From JAYRZB01 sp041916675 (GTDB lineage: Bacteria > Pseudomonadota > Alphaproteobacteria > Rhizobiales > Devosiaceae), in the NCBI GenBank assembly GCA_041916675.1, contig JAYRZB010000011.1, forward strand, positions 13,114 through 77,113: a DNA stretch of 64,000 nucleotides. The letters run 5' to 3'. Both the position numbers and the translations under genes were made by a program. The notes below the pieces were generated by a model. The model saw nothing but the letters and a program-made list of their open reading frames with translations. It had not been told where the DNA came from and ran no database searches. Shown piece after piece: positions 15,846 through 23,847 of the stretch (within the stretch, counting starts at the first letter, position 1; each line of letters starts with the position of its first letter).

Positions 15846-16568
15846 CTAGAACAGACCGTCCGGATTAGCCCAGCCGCTGCGCAGGGCGTCGTCCCAGTGG
15901 CCAAAGCCATTTTGCGCCGCCGCTCGCGCCGCTCCATCATGGTCATAGGGCACGCTCTTGAGCGCCACCGACCAGCCACCGCCACGCTTCTCGACGATGG
16001 CATAGCGGGCGTCGGGCGAGCCATGCACGGTCTGGACCCCCACCGCCCCCGGGTTCACGATCAGGCGCCCATCGCGCAGTTTCACCGAGCGCGCCATATG
16101 CGTGTGCCCGCACAACAGCAGCGGAAAATCGAAGCCCTCGGCCTGTCCAGCCACCCAGGCCTCGTCCGGCAGTTTGGTCTTGCGGTCGTTCCACCAGTTG
16201 TCGAGCCAGTTCGTCGTGTCGCTGCGCGGCGTGCCATGGCACAGGAAAACCTCGCCCTCGAACACCCGCGTCGCCGGAAGGGCCTCCACCCATGCCCTGT
16301 GCGCCTCACCCAGCAGTTGCCCGGCAAAGGCATCGACCGGTGAGTCGTCCCAACCCGCCTCATCGAACAGCATGCGTTCGTGGTTGCCGCTGATCGGCAC
16401 CTGATCGAGCCCCATCAGCATCGCGGCGGTCCCCAGCGGATCGACCGGTCCGCTCAGATGGTCGCCAAGGTTCAGGATCGCCTCGGCTCTTTCGCGCGCA
16501 ATGTCCTCCAGCACCGCCTCAAGGGCGAAGCGGTTGGCATGCACATCCGAAATGACCGCGAGACGCAA
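15846..16568 (-). CDS. Metallophosphoesterase, calcineurin-like
   Basis: The 240-residue product has the motif series of the binuclear metal phosphoesterases: ISDVHAN at the N-terminus, NLGDHLSGP, SGNHERM, CHGTP, and the late GHTHM. It is close to the YfcE/MJ0936 branch that hydrolyses small phosphodiesters, but the physiological substrate is unknown. It starts 3 bp after the ubiK stop, so the two are co-transcribed from the ubiK side. Confidence 0.88.
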   Translation of the reverse strand: MRLAVISDVHANRFALEAVLEDIARERAEAILNLGDHLSGPVDPLGTAAMLMGLDQVPISGNHERMLFDEAGWDDSPVDAFAGQLLGEAHRAWVEALPATRVFEGEVFLCHGTPRSDTTNWLDNWWNDRKTKLPDEAWVAGQAEGFDFPLLLCGHTHMARSVKLRDGRLIVNPGAVGVQTVHGSPDARYAIVEKRGGGWSVALKSVPYDHDGAARAAAQNGFGHWDDALRSGWANPDGLF

Positions 16569-16571
16569 AGC

Positions 16572-16823
16572 CTACTCGGCCTTTTTCTTCGGCTTCAGGC
16601 CCGCCAGTTCCTTGCGCAGCGCCGCGATTTCCTCGCCCTGGGCCTGCACCAGTTCGCGCAGCACGTCGAAGTCTTCGCGCTTGACCAGGTCCATGTCGGC
16701 CACAAACCGTTCGGCCTGCGATTTGACCACGGTTTCGACTTCGCGGCGCACGCCGTCAGCCACGCCGGCCGCTTCATTCATCAGGCGGCCAAGGTCGTCG
16801 AAAATTCTGCTCGATTGGGTCAT
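16572..16823 (-). CDS. ubiK: Accessory factor UbiK family protein
   Basis: An 83-residue coiled-coil protein that begins MTQSSRIFDDLGRLMNEAAG and ends in a heptad-rich helix FDVLRELVQAQGEEIAALRK with a basic tail KPKKKAE. This is the BMFP/DUF526 family, of which UbiK assists ubiquinone assembly in E. coli. The start at 16823 is preferred; an ATG three codons earlier exists. It is divergent from lgt. Confidence 0.85.
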   Translation of the reverse strand: MTQSSRIFDDLGRLMNEAAGVADGVRREVETVVKSQAERFVADMDLVKREDFDVLRELVQAQGEEIAALRKELAGLKPKKKAE

Positions 16824-16948
16824 GCTCAACACTCTATTGGTCCGGCTGCGTCTGCCACAGCCCTGACTTTATGTAGGGCCAAACACGCGGCTTGACCAGA
16901 CCCGAACGGGCCTGCATGGTCCGCCCGAACCACAAATGGGAGCCCGCT

Positions 16949-17761
16949 TTGCCCTTTCCCGACATCGGCCAGGTCGCCTTTTCCATCGGCCCCATCGTCA
17001 TCCGCTGGTATGCGCTGGCCTATCTCGGCGGCGTGCTGCTCGGCGCGCTCTATGGCATGACCGTGCTGGGCCGCAAGTCGCTGTGGGCCAACAACGCCCC
17101 ACCCTTCAAGCCGGCCGAGATCTTCGATTTTGCCTTCTGGGCCGTGCTCGGCATCGTGCTCGGCGGGCGGGTCGGCTATGTGCTGTTTTACAACCTGCCC
17201 TACTTCTCCCAGCACCCGCTCGAAGCCCTCGCGCTTTGGGATGGCGGCATGTCCTTCCACGGCGGGCTCGTCGGCATCATGCTGGCGGTCCTGCTGTTCA
17301 CCCGCTCCAGGGGCGGCAATCTGCTGTCCTCGCTCGATCTGCTTGGCGCGGTCGGCACCATCGGGCTGTTCCTCGGCCGGGTGGCCAATTTCATCAATGC
17401 CGAACTCTACGGCGCCCCCACCAGCCTGCCCTGGGGCGTGATCTTCCCCACCGATCCCGATCAGGTACCGCGCCACCCGAGCCAACTCTACGAAGCCCTG
17501 CTCGAAGGCATTGTGCTGTTCATCGTCATCCGCCTCTTCACCCACGTGTTTTATGGCCTGCGCCGCCCCGGCTTTGTCGCCGGCATCTTCGGCATCGGCT
17601 ATGCGCTGAGCCGCATCCTGGTTGAATTCGTGCGCCTGCCCGATGTGCAGGTGGGTTATCTCTATGGCGGCTGGCTCACCATGGGCCAGGTCCTCAGCCT
17701 GCCCATTCTCATCGCCGGCATTGGCCTCGTCATCTACGCCCAGAGGCGTCCCCGTGGCTGA
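16949..17761 (+). CDS. lgt: Prolipoprotein diacylglyceryl transferase
   Basis: This inner-membrane enzyme attaches diacylglycerol to the lipobox Cys of lipoproteins. The 270-residue product has seven membrane helices, IRWYALAYLGGVLLG, the signature GGMSFHGGLVGI, and GRVANFINAELYG. I chose a TTG at 16949 because GGGAG lies seven bases before it and it opens with the usual LPFPDIG. An ATG at 16916 would give 281 residues. The stop overlaps the next gene by 8 bp. Confidence 0.93.
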   Translation: MPFPDIGQVAFSIGPIVIRWYALAYLGGVLLGALYGMTVLGRKSLWANNAPPFKPAEIFDFAFWAVLGIVLGGRVGYVLFYNLPYFSQHPLEALALWDGGMSFHGGLVGIMLAVLLFTRSRGGNLLSSLDLLGAVGTIGLFLGRVANFINAELYGAPTSLPWGVIFPTDPDQVPRHPSQLYEALLEGIVLFIVIRLFTHVFYGLRRPGFVAGIFGIGYALSRILVEFVRLPDVQVGYLYGGWLTMGQVLSLPILIAGIGLVIYAQRRPRG

Positions 17762-18833
17762 ACCCGATCTTGGCCGCCTCATCGATCTGCAGATCACCGC
17801 CAATGGCCCCATGTCGGTGGCCAGCTTCATGGCGCTCTGCCTCACCCATCCGCGCCACGGTTATTACAAGAAGGCCGACCCGCTGGGCGCTGCCGGCGAT
17901 TTCATCACCGCGCCGGAGATCAGCCAGATGTTCGGCGAACTGATCGGCTTCTGGCTGGTCAATCTCTGGCAGCAGATGCGCGAACCGCCCGCCATCACCG
18001 TACTCGAACTCGGCCCCGGCCGCGGCACACTGATGGATGATGCGCTCCGCGTCGCCAGCCGCGCCGAGGGCTTTGCCGATGCCCTGCACCTGCAATTGTT
18101 TGAAACCAACCCCGCCCTGCGCGCCGAACAGCAAAAGCGCTTGGGCAAATACCACCCTTACTGGGCCGACGAGATCGATGCCGTCGGCGATGGCCCGGTG
18201 CTGATTGTGGCCAATGAATTCTTCGATGCCCTGCCGATCCGCCAGTTCGTGCGCGGCGCCACCGGCTGGCACGAGCGGCTGATCGGCCTGCGCGATGGCC
18301 AGCGCGCCTTCGGGCTTTCGCCCAATCCCATTCCCACCGATGCCCTGCCCGCCGCTGTGCAAGATGCGCCCGAAGGGGCCGTCTACGAGGCCAACCTTGC
18401 CGCCAGCGAAACCATGGCGCGCCTGTCCCGCCTCATCGCCCGCCAGGGCGGAGGCATCCTTGCCATCGATTATGGCTATGCTGCCACGCAGACAGGGGAA
18501 ACCCTCCAGGCTGTCTCCCGCCATGCCTTTGCCGATGTGCTCAATGCCCCCGGCACCGCCGACCTGTCGGCCCATGTCGATTTCGGCGCCCTGACCGAAG
18601 CCGCCACCGCTGCCGGCCTCACCGCCCATCCCGTTGTCTCGCAGGGCACCTTCCTGCGCCGTCTCGGCATTGTCGAGCGCGCCGATGCCCTGAGCCGCGC
18701 CAACCCCGCCCTCGCGCCGACCATCGAGGCCGCCCTCACCCGCCTCACCGCCCCCGATGAGATGGGCGAACTGTTCAAGGTTCTGGCCGTCACCAGTCCC
18801 GGCCTTGTCCCCATCGGTCTCGGCGCGCCATGA
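17754..18833 (+). CDS. SAM-dependent methyltransferase, MidA/NDUFAF7 family
   Basis: The 359-residue protein starts at a GTG (17754) inside the lgt 3' end. It opens with GPMSVASFMALCLTHPRHGYY and contains the SAM-binding loop VLELGPGRGTLMDDALR and the acidic NEFFDALPIRQF. The mitochondrial homologue NDUFAF7 methylates an arginine in complex I. Whether the bacterial protein does the same is not established. It lies between lgt and pgeF with overlaps on both sides, a gene order common in Hyphomicrobiales. Confidence 0.88.
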   Translation: MAEPDLGRLIDLQITANGPMSVASFMALCLTHPRHGYYKKADPLGAAGDFITAPEISQMFGELIGFWLVNLWQQMREPPAITVLELGPGRGTLMDDALRVASRAEGFADALHLQLFETNPALRAEQQKRLGKYHPYWADEIDAVGDGPVLIVANEFFDALPIRQFVRGATGWHERLIGLRDGQRAFGLSPNPIPTDALPAAVQDAPEGAVYEANLAASETMARLSRLIARQGGGILAIDYGYAATQTGETLQAVSRHAFADVLNAPGTADLSAHVDFGALTEAATAAGLTAHPVVSQGTFLRRLGIVERADALSRANPALAPTIEAALTRLTAPDEMGELFKVLAVTSPGLVPIGLGAP

Positions 18834-19600
18834 TCATCCCCGTCCTCACCAGCGACGCCCTCTCCGGCGTTCCCCACGGCTTTCTCGGTCGGCAAGGCGG
18901 CATTTCGACCGGCGATTTTGCCAGCCTCAATGTGTCCGAAGCCGTTGGTGACGAGCCCGATATCGCCGCCGAAAACCGGCGCCTTGCCGCCGCCGCCCTC
19001 GGCTTCGCCCCCGATCGCCTGTCGGTCGCCCGCCAGGTGCATTCGGCCGATGTTATCACGCTCACCGAACCGATCCCCTACGCTGCCCGCCCAGAAGCCG
19101 ACGGCCTTGTCACCAATGTCCCCGGCCTGCTGCTCGGCACCCTCACCGCCGATTGCGCTCCCATACTCTTCGCCGACATGGAAGCAAACGTGATCGGTGC
19201 CGCCCATGCCGGCTGGAAGGGTGCGATCAATGGCGTTGCCGAAGCAACCGTGCGCGCCATGGAAGCCCTCGGGGCCCGTCGCAGCAGCATCGCCGCCGCT
19301 ATCGGCCCCACCATCTCTGCCGCCAGCTACGAGGTCGGCCCAGAGTTTGCCGCCGATGTTCTGTCCCGCCATCTCGATGCAGCGCCCTTCATCACCAACC
19401 CGCCGGGCGGCCGCGAGCATTTCAATCTCCCCGGTTTCCTTCAAGGCCGCCTGCGCGCATTTGGGCTGGGCACAGTGCTTAATCTCGGGGTCTGCACCTA
19501 TGCCGATCCGCAAGCCTGGTTCTCGCACCGCCGCGCCACTCATCAGGGCACGCGCACCGGTCGCCAGATCGCGCTGATCGGGCTTAAGCCTGTTTCCTAA
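18830..19600 (+). CDS. pgeF: Peptidoglycan editing factor / polyphenol oxidase family protein
   Basis: The 256-residue product belongs to the YfiH/PgeF family. Metal-site and active-site motifs are visible: VARQVHSADV, LTADCAPILFAD, GAAHAGWKGAINGV and the C-terminal DPQAWFSHRRATHQGTRTGR. In E. coli PgeF removes wrongly built muropeptides with L-Ser; related proteins were also called laccases. The start overlaps the preceding methyltransferase stop (ATGA). Confidence 0.92.
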   Translation: MIIPVLTSDALSGVPHGFLGRQGGISTGDFASLNVSEAVGDEPDIAAENRRLAAAALGFAPDRLSVARQVHSADVITLTEPIPYAARPEADGLVTNVPGLLLGTLTADCAPILFADMEANVIGAAHAGWKGAINGVAEATVRAMEALGARRSSIAAAIGPTISAASYEVGPEFAADVLSRHLDAAPFITNPPGGREHFNLPGFLQGRLRAFGLGTVLNLGVCTYADPQAWFSHRRATHQGTRTGRQIALIGLKPVS

Positions 19601-19719
19601 CCACTTAGACGTTTGGCGTGTTGCAAGTGCCAACCTGCCACGCTAACAGTGCCGCCCATCGTGGCGCGGGCTTTGGCGAGTCCGTCGCAATCGGCACACC
19701 GGCAAATTAGGATGGCGAG

Positions 19720-20652
19720 ATGAAACTGGTCACGGGCAATTCCAACCGCGCCCTAGCGACTGCTGTTTCCGGTTACCTTGAAATCCCGCTGACCGATTGC
19801 ACGGTCAAGCGCTTTGCCGACAAGGAGATTTACGTCGAGGTGCACGAGAATGTGCGCGGCGAAGACGTGTTCGTCCTGCAATCGACTTCGTTTCCCGCCA
19901 ATGACAACCTGATGGAACTTCTGATCCTGACCGATGCGCTGCGCCGCTCCTCGGCCCGCCGCATCACCGCCGTACTCCCCTATTTCGGCTATGCCCGCCA
20001 GGATCGCAAATCGGCGTCCCGCACCCCTATTTCGGCCAAGCTCGTGGCCAACCTGATCACCGAGGCCGGTGTTAACCGCGTCGTCACGCTCGATCTTCAT
20101 GCCGCCCAGATCCAGGGCTTTTTCGATATCCCGACTGATAATCTTTATGGCGCGCCGGTTATGGTCCGCGACATCCAGCAACGTTACAAAGACCAGAGTG
20201 TCATGATCGTTTCGCCCGACGTCGGCGGCGTGGCCCGCGCGCGCGCCACGGCCCAGCGCATCGGTGCAGACCTCGCCATCGTCGACAAGCGCCGCCCCAA
20301 GGCCGGTGTATCCGAAGTTATGAATATCATCGGTGATGTATCCGGCCAGTCCTGCATTCTGATCGACGATATCGTTGATTCAGGCGGCACGCTGGTCAAT
20401 GCTGCCGAAGCCCTGCTCAAGGCCGGCGCCAAGGAAGTCTCGGCCTATATCACCCATGGGGTGCTGTCCGAGGGCGCATCCGAGCGCATCGCCGGCTCAA
20501 AGCTCAAGGAACTGGTGGTCACCGATTCCATCGCCGAGACCGAAGCCCAGCGCAATGCCAAGAATATACGGCGCATTTCCATTGCTCCGTTGATTGGCGA
20601 AGCCATCGCCCGCACCGCCAGCGAGCAGAGCGTGTCGACCCTCCTCGACTGA
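19720..20652 (+). CDS. prs: Ribose-phosphate pyrophosphokinase
   Basis: This enzyme makes PRPP from ribose 5-phosphate and ATP for nucleotide, His and Trp synthesis. The 310-residue product shows the catalytic loop region FGYARQDRKSASRTPI, TLDLHAAQIQGFFDIP, and the PRPP-binding loop ILIDDIVDSGGTLVNAA, all intact. Length matches class I enzymes. The gene is monocistronic; the 120 bp before it hold a possible stem-loop (GCCACG near 19636 with CGTGGC near 19660) whose role I cannot name. Confidence 0.97.
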   Translation: MKLVTGNSNRALATAVSGYLEIPLTDCTVKRFADKEIYVEVHENVRGEDVFVLQSTSFPANDNLMELLILTDALRRSSARRITAVLPYFGYARQDRKSASRTPISAKLVANLITEAGVNRVVTLDLHAAQIQGFFDIPTDNLYGAPVMVRDIQQRYKDQSVMIVSPDVGGVARARATAQRIGADLAIVDKRRPKAGVSEVMNIIGDVSGQSCILIDDIVDSGGTLVNAAEALLKAGAKEVSAYITHGVLSEGASERIAGSKLKELVVTDSIAETEAQRNAKNIRRISIAPLIGEAIARTASEQSVSTLLD

Positions 20653-20739
20653 TTTTTCTGCCAGCCTGTCGAAATCGGCCCGCCTCGCCCGACATTGGTT
20701 TGCTGCGCTATGATGCAGCGGCCAACAAGGACGAATGCG

Positions 20740-20844
20740 ATGAATTACCTGCTCATGCTCTTTGCCGATGAAAAAGCCGGCGCCGACGCGCCGGGCTCGC
20801 ACAGGCCTGGCGCCTCTTGCCCGGGGCGGTCATTTCCGTTATAG
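20740..20844 (+). pseudogene. Remnant of a YCII-related (DGPF) domain gene
   Basis: A 34-codon ORF with AAGGA upstream begins MNYLLMLFADEKAGADAPGS. Its first 15 residues look like the start of DGPF/YCII-related proteins, which normally run 100-130 residues. After that the sequence loses resemblance and stops at 20844. The stop lies inside the predicted -10 box of rplY. The best reading is a truncated gene whose 5' end survives. It could also be a chance match, since only the N-terminus can be compared. Confidence 0.4.
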
Positions 20845-20845
20845 C
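20817..20845 (+). promoter_or_regulatory. Predicted rplY promoter
   Basis: TTGCCC (20817-20822) and TATAGC (20840-20845) are 17 bases apart. Transcription would start near 20852-20853, about 80 bases before rplY. The promoter lies inside the YCII remnant. Confidence 0.5.
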
Positions 20846-20852
20846 CCGCCCC

Positions 20853-20921
20853 ATGAAGCGCCTGTCACCCCTGGAGGACGGGCGCGCGCCCTATGTTTTC
20901 ATAGGCCGCACCAACCCATGA
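20853..20921 (+). other. Possible leaderless upstream ORF of rplY
   Basis: A 22-codon frame beginning MKRLSPLEDGRAPYVFIGRT starts seven bases after the predicted -10 box and ends immediately before an ATG at 20922, which is in frame with rplY four codons ahead of the usual start. A small hairpin (CCTATG, four T, CATAGG) lies within it. An open frame of this length can arise by chance, so coding is unproven. Confidence 0.25.
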
Positions 20922-20933
20922 ATGGAACATTCA

Positions 20934-21548
20934 ATGGCTGCTGCAAAAGAGCTCAAGGCTCAGGCGCGGAGCGGAGTGGGCAAGGGGGCCGCTCGTGCAC
21001 TGCGTCGTCAAGGACTGATCCCCGCCGTGATCTACGGCGACAAGAAGGCCCCTGAAACCATCTCCATCTCCTATAAAGATGCGATGAAGCACATCTATGC
21101 CGGTGGTTTCCTCTCCCACGTCATCACCCTTGATGTCGATGGCAAGAAGCACAAGGTTATCCCGCGCGATTACCAGCTCGACCGCGTCAAGGATTTTGCC
21201 CTGCACGTCGATTTCCTGCGCATCGGCGCCGGCTCCAAGATCAACGTCCAGGTTCCGGTCCACTTCATCAACGAAGAACTGAGCCCCGGCATCAAGCGCG
21301 GCGGCACGCTCAACATCGTGCACCACACGCTCGATCTGACCGTGGCAGCCGACAACATTCCGGAAGCCGTCGAAGTTGATCTGACCGGCAAGGATATTGG
21401 CGATACCATCCATATCTCGCAGATCACCCTGCCCAAGGGCACCTCTGACCACAGCCACGAAGACGACCTGACCATTGCCACCATCGTGGCACCCTCGGGT
21501 CTGAAGTCTGAAGAGGCCGCAGCCGAAGGCGAAGCAGCCAGCGAGTGA
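20934..21548 (+). CDS. rplY: 50S ribosomal protein L25/general stress protein Ctc
   Basis: The 204-residue product is the long, two-domain form of L25 that binds 5S rRNA. The N-terminal domain has VGKGAARALRRQGLIPAVIY and VIPRDYQLDRVKDFALHVDF; the C-terminal domain, present in Ctc-type proteins, ends in an acidic Ala-rich tail. The start is the ATG at 20934; an in-frame ATG at 20922 exists. The normal order rplY-pth-ychF is kept, but with a sigma module inserted before ychF. Confidence 0.96.
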   Translation: MAAAKELKAQARSGVGKGAARALRRQGLIPAVIYGDKKAPETISISYKDAMKHIYAGGFLSHVITLDVDGKKHKVIPRDYQLDRVKDFALHVDFLRIGAGSKINVQVPVHFINEELSPGIKRGGTLNIVHHTLDLTVAADNIPEAVEVDLTGKDIGDTIHISQITLPKGTSDHSHEDDLTIATIVAPSGLKSEEAAAEGEAASE

Positions 21549-21576
21549 TCGCGTCTGCCAAGTCTGATATGTTTCG

Positions 21577-21604
21577 GAGGCGGCCAATGGCCGCCTCTTT
21601 TATT
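21577..21604 (+). terminator. Terminator between rplY and pth
   Basis: GAGGCGGCC (21577-21585) pairs perfectly with GGCCGCCTC (21589-21597) around a three-base loop, followed by TTTTATTT. It is a strong intrinsic terminator for rplY. The pth start lies only about 12 bases beyond it, and the only GGAGG nearby (21576-21580) sits within the 5' arm of the stem. Confidence 0.8.
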
Positions 21605-21615
21605 TGGACCAAATG

Positions 21616-22329
21616 ATGAAACTGATCGTTGGCCTGGGCAATCCCGGGGACAAATACGCCGGCAACCGGCACAATATCGGCTTCATGGCTATCGATGCGA
21701 TTGCATCGCGCCACGCCATTGGCCCCTTCAAGTCCAGATTTTCCGGCCTTGCCGCCGAAGGCACCATTGCCGGTGAAAAGGTCCTGCTGCTCAAGCCGCA
21801 GACCTTCATGAACAATTCCGGCGACAGCGTGCAGGCCGCCGCCAGCTTCTACAAACTCGGCCCCGCCGATATCACCGTGCTCTATGACGAACTCGACCTC
21901 GCCCCCGGCAAGGTCCGCATCAAAACCGGCGGCGGCAATGGCGGTCACAACGGCCTGCGCTCCATCGATCCGCAGATCGGCACCGCCTATCGCCGCGTCC
22001 GGCTCGGCATTGGCCATCCCGGCTCCAGGGATGCGGTAATTCACTATGTGCTGGGTGATTTTGCCAAGGCCGACCGCGCCTGGGTGATCCCGCTGCTCGA
22101 AACGCTGGCCGACCATGCCGACCTTCTGGTCAAGGGCGACGACAACGGGCTGATGAACAAGCTTGCGCTCGCCGTTTCCGGCGATGCCGCCGAGCGGCCC
22201 GAACGCCCGGCCGCCCCCAAGGCACAAAGCCACATCCGCGCCGCGCGCCCGCAGCCCAATCCGGTCAAGTTGCCCGAGACCGGCCCCATGGCCGCCATGC
22301 TCAAAAAGCTTCTGGGCAACAAGGAATAG
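21616..22329 (+). CDS. pth: Peptidyl-tRNA hydrolase
   Basis: The enzyme recycles peptidyl-tRNA released from stalled ribosomes. The 237-residue product begins MKLIVGLGNPGDKYAGNRHN, which carries the catalytic His, and includes KPQTFMNNSGDSV and GGGNGGHNGLRSI. It has a C-terminal extension of about 45 residues, rich in Pro and Ala, beyond the E. coli length, as in other Hyphomicrobiales. An ATG one codon earlier is also possible. No ribosome site is visible between the upstream terminator and the start. Confidence 0.95.
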   Translation: MKLIVGLGNPGDKYAGNRHNIGFMAIDAIASRHAIGPFKSRFSGLAAEGTIAGEKVLLLKPQTFMNNSGDSVQAAASFYKLGPADITVLYDELDLAPGKVRIKTGGGNGGHNGLRSIDPQIGTAYRRVRLGIGHPGSRDAVIHYVLGDFAKADRAWVIPLLETLADHADLLVKGDDNGLMNKLALAVSGDAAERPERPAAPKAQSHIRAARPQPNPVKLPETGPMAAMLKKLLGNKE

Positions 22330-22363
22330 GCAGCCGCGCCACCGGTGCGGCCGCCCCGCCTGC

Positions 22364-23146
22364 TTACGGCAGGATGGCGATATCGCGGATCGCACCCTCA
22401 ACGCCGGTGATCGCACCCACCGAAGTGGCAGCGCCCGTCGCCAGGTCGACGGTGTAAAGATTGGCGCCCGCCACCAGATAAGCGGTGTTCACCAGGTCCG
22501 CCGTTGCCGAAATGTCAAAGGCATAGGTTTCGGCCGCATCGATCCCGAGCTTGCCGATCGCGGCCAGCGTGCCGTCATTGGGCGGGGCCTGCTGGATCAG
22601 GGCACCGATCGTCGCATCGATATCATACATGCCGGTCTTTTCCGGCTTGCCGATCGAGTTGATATAGGCCGCCGCCACGATATTGGGCTTTTCACCCGCA
22701 TGCATGTCGGTGGGCAGGTAAGCCAGCGAGCCATCAACCGTCACCATGCCATCATCGACATTGGCGCGCAGGTTGGTGCCGTCCGTGCCCATAAAGCGCA
22801 GGCGGTCGGCCATCGGGTTGAAGTCAACGATAGCGCCAACCCCATCCGGAATCGAAGACGACAGGGTCGATTTCACCGTTGCGGCCCCGCTCGCCAGGTC
22901 GATGGTCACCACGCTGTTGTCGCTGGCCACGCCATAGAGCATGCCATCGGCCGGGCGCACGTCGATGCCGTGCAGCTTGTCGATGCCGGTCACGTCAATG
23001 GTGCCGGTGGCGGCCAGCGTGGCGGTGTCGAAAGTCACCAGCGTCTTGTTACCCACCAGGGCCACGGCGGATGCCGCCATGGCGGCGGTTGAAAGCGCAA
23101 ATAGGGCAGTGCCCGAAATCAGGGTCAGGCGGATTGCAGAATTCAT
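22364..23146 (-). CDS. Secreted DUF4394 protein
   Basis: A 260-residue exported protein with a signal peptide ending ALSTAAMA. Repeating units such as LVTFDTATLAATGTIDVTGI, VVTIDLASGAATVKSTL and LYTVDLATGAATSVGAITGV indicate a beta-propeller, the DUF4394 pattern. It is divergent from an ECF sigma factor and anti-sigma pair, and both promoters appear to share one box, so it is probably a member of that sigma factor's regulon. Function is unknown. Confidence 0.85.
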   Translation of the reverse strand: MNSAIRLTLISGTALFALSTAAMAASAVALVGNKTLVTFDTATLAATGTIDVTGIDKLHGIDVRPADGMLYGVASDNSVVTIDLASGAATVKSTLSSSIPDGVGAIVDFNPMADRLRFMGTDGTNLRANVDDGMVTVDGSLAYLPTDMHAGEKPNIVAAAYINSIGKPEKTGMYDIDATIGALIQQAPPNDGTLAAIGKLGIDAAETYAFDISATADLVNTAYLVAGANLYTVDLATGAATSVGAITGVEGAIRDIAILP

Positions 23147-23191
23147 GGAACGTCTCCTCGTTTGGGATGGCGTTTGAAACGCCTTACGAGG

Positions 23192-23280
23192 CCACTACCC
23201 GCGACAGCATCGGTCCGGATGCACCCGGGTCAAATTTATTTTGTGTGCTTGCATCCAGAACCGAATGTCAATTGTAATGG
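23192..23280. promoter_or_regulatory. Matched divergent ECF-type promoters
   Basis: TGCATCC occurs once on each strand: plus at 23250-23256, minus at 23223-23217. On the plus strand 17 bases separate it from GTAATGG (23274-23280). On the minus strand 18 bases separate it from GTAGTGG (23198-23192). The bases after each TGCATCC also agree (AGAACCGA against GGACCGA). Paired elements facing the sigma gene and the DUF4394 gene suggest autoregulation by the ECF factor. Confidence 0.5.
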
Positions 23281-23301
23281 GTGTGAACAACGAGCAGGTC
23301 C

Positions 23302-23847
23302 ATGCCGCCAGAATCGCCAGACATCGCCACCCTGCTCACCCGCATCGCCGCCGGCGACCGTGCAGCGCTCGCGCAACTGTTCGATCTTGAGGCTGGCCGC
23401 CTGATCGCCATCGCGCGCCGCATCGTCCGCCGACAGGATCTGGCCGAGGAAGTGGTGCAGGATGCCTTTGTTGCCGTCTGGCAGCGCGCGGCCCAGTTCC
23501 AGCCTGAACGCGGCAACGCCTCGGGCTGGCTCACCACCATAGTGCGCAACCGCGCGCTCAACCTTTTGCGCGATGGCAGCCGCATCGATTATCACGACGG
23601 CGAAACGCTTGCCGCCATCGGCGATCGCGCCACCGATGCGCTCAATGCCTTCGATGCGCTGTCCGAACGCGATGCCCTCAAAGCCTGCCTGTCCCAGCTC
23701 GATGAGTTCAAACGCCGCGCCATTCTTCTTTGCTATGTCACCGGCCTCAATCACGGCGAGGTCGCCGCCACGCTCAACGCCCCCCTTGGTACCGTCAAAG
23801 CCTGGATCCGCCGCGGCACCATCGCGCTGCAGGAGTGCCTGTCATGA
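23302..23847 (+). CDS. ECF RNA polymerase sigma factor, SigK-like
   Basis: A 181-residue ECF sigma factor. Region 2 shows RRIVRRQDLAEEVVQDAFVA then VWQRA and GWLTTIVRNRALNLLR. Region 4 is CLSQLDEFKRRAILLCYVTG followed by HGEVAATLNAPLGTVKAWIR. It overlaps its partner anti-sigma gene by ATGA at 23844-23847, so the two are coupled. The group resembles SigK, whose partner RskA holds it at the membrane. The inducing signal is unknown. Confidence 0.9.
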   Translation: MPPESPDIATLLTRIAAGDRAALAQLFDLEAGRLIAIARRIVRRQDLAEEVVQDAFVAVWQRAAQFQPERGNASGWLTTIVRNRALNLLRDGSRIDYHDGETLAAIGDRATDALNAFDALSERDALKACLSQLDEFKRRAILLCYVTGLNHGEVAATLNAPLGTVKAWIRRGTIALQECLS

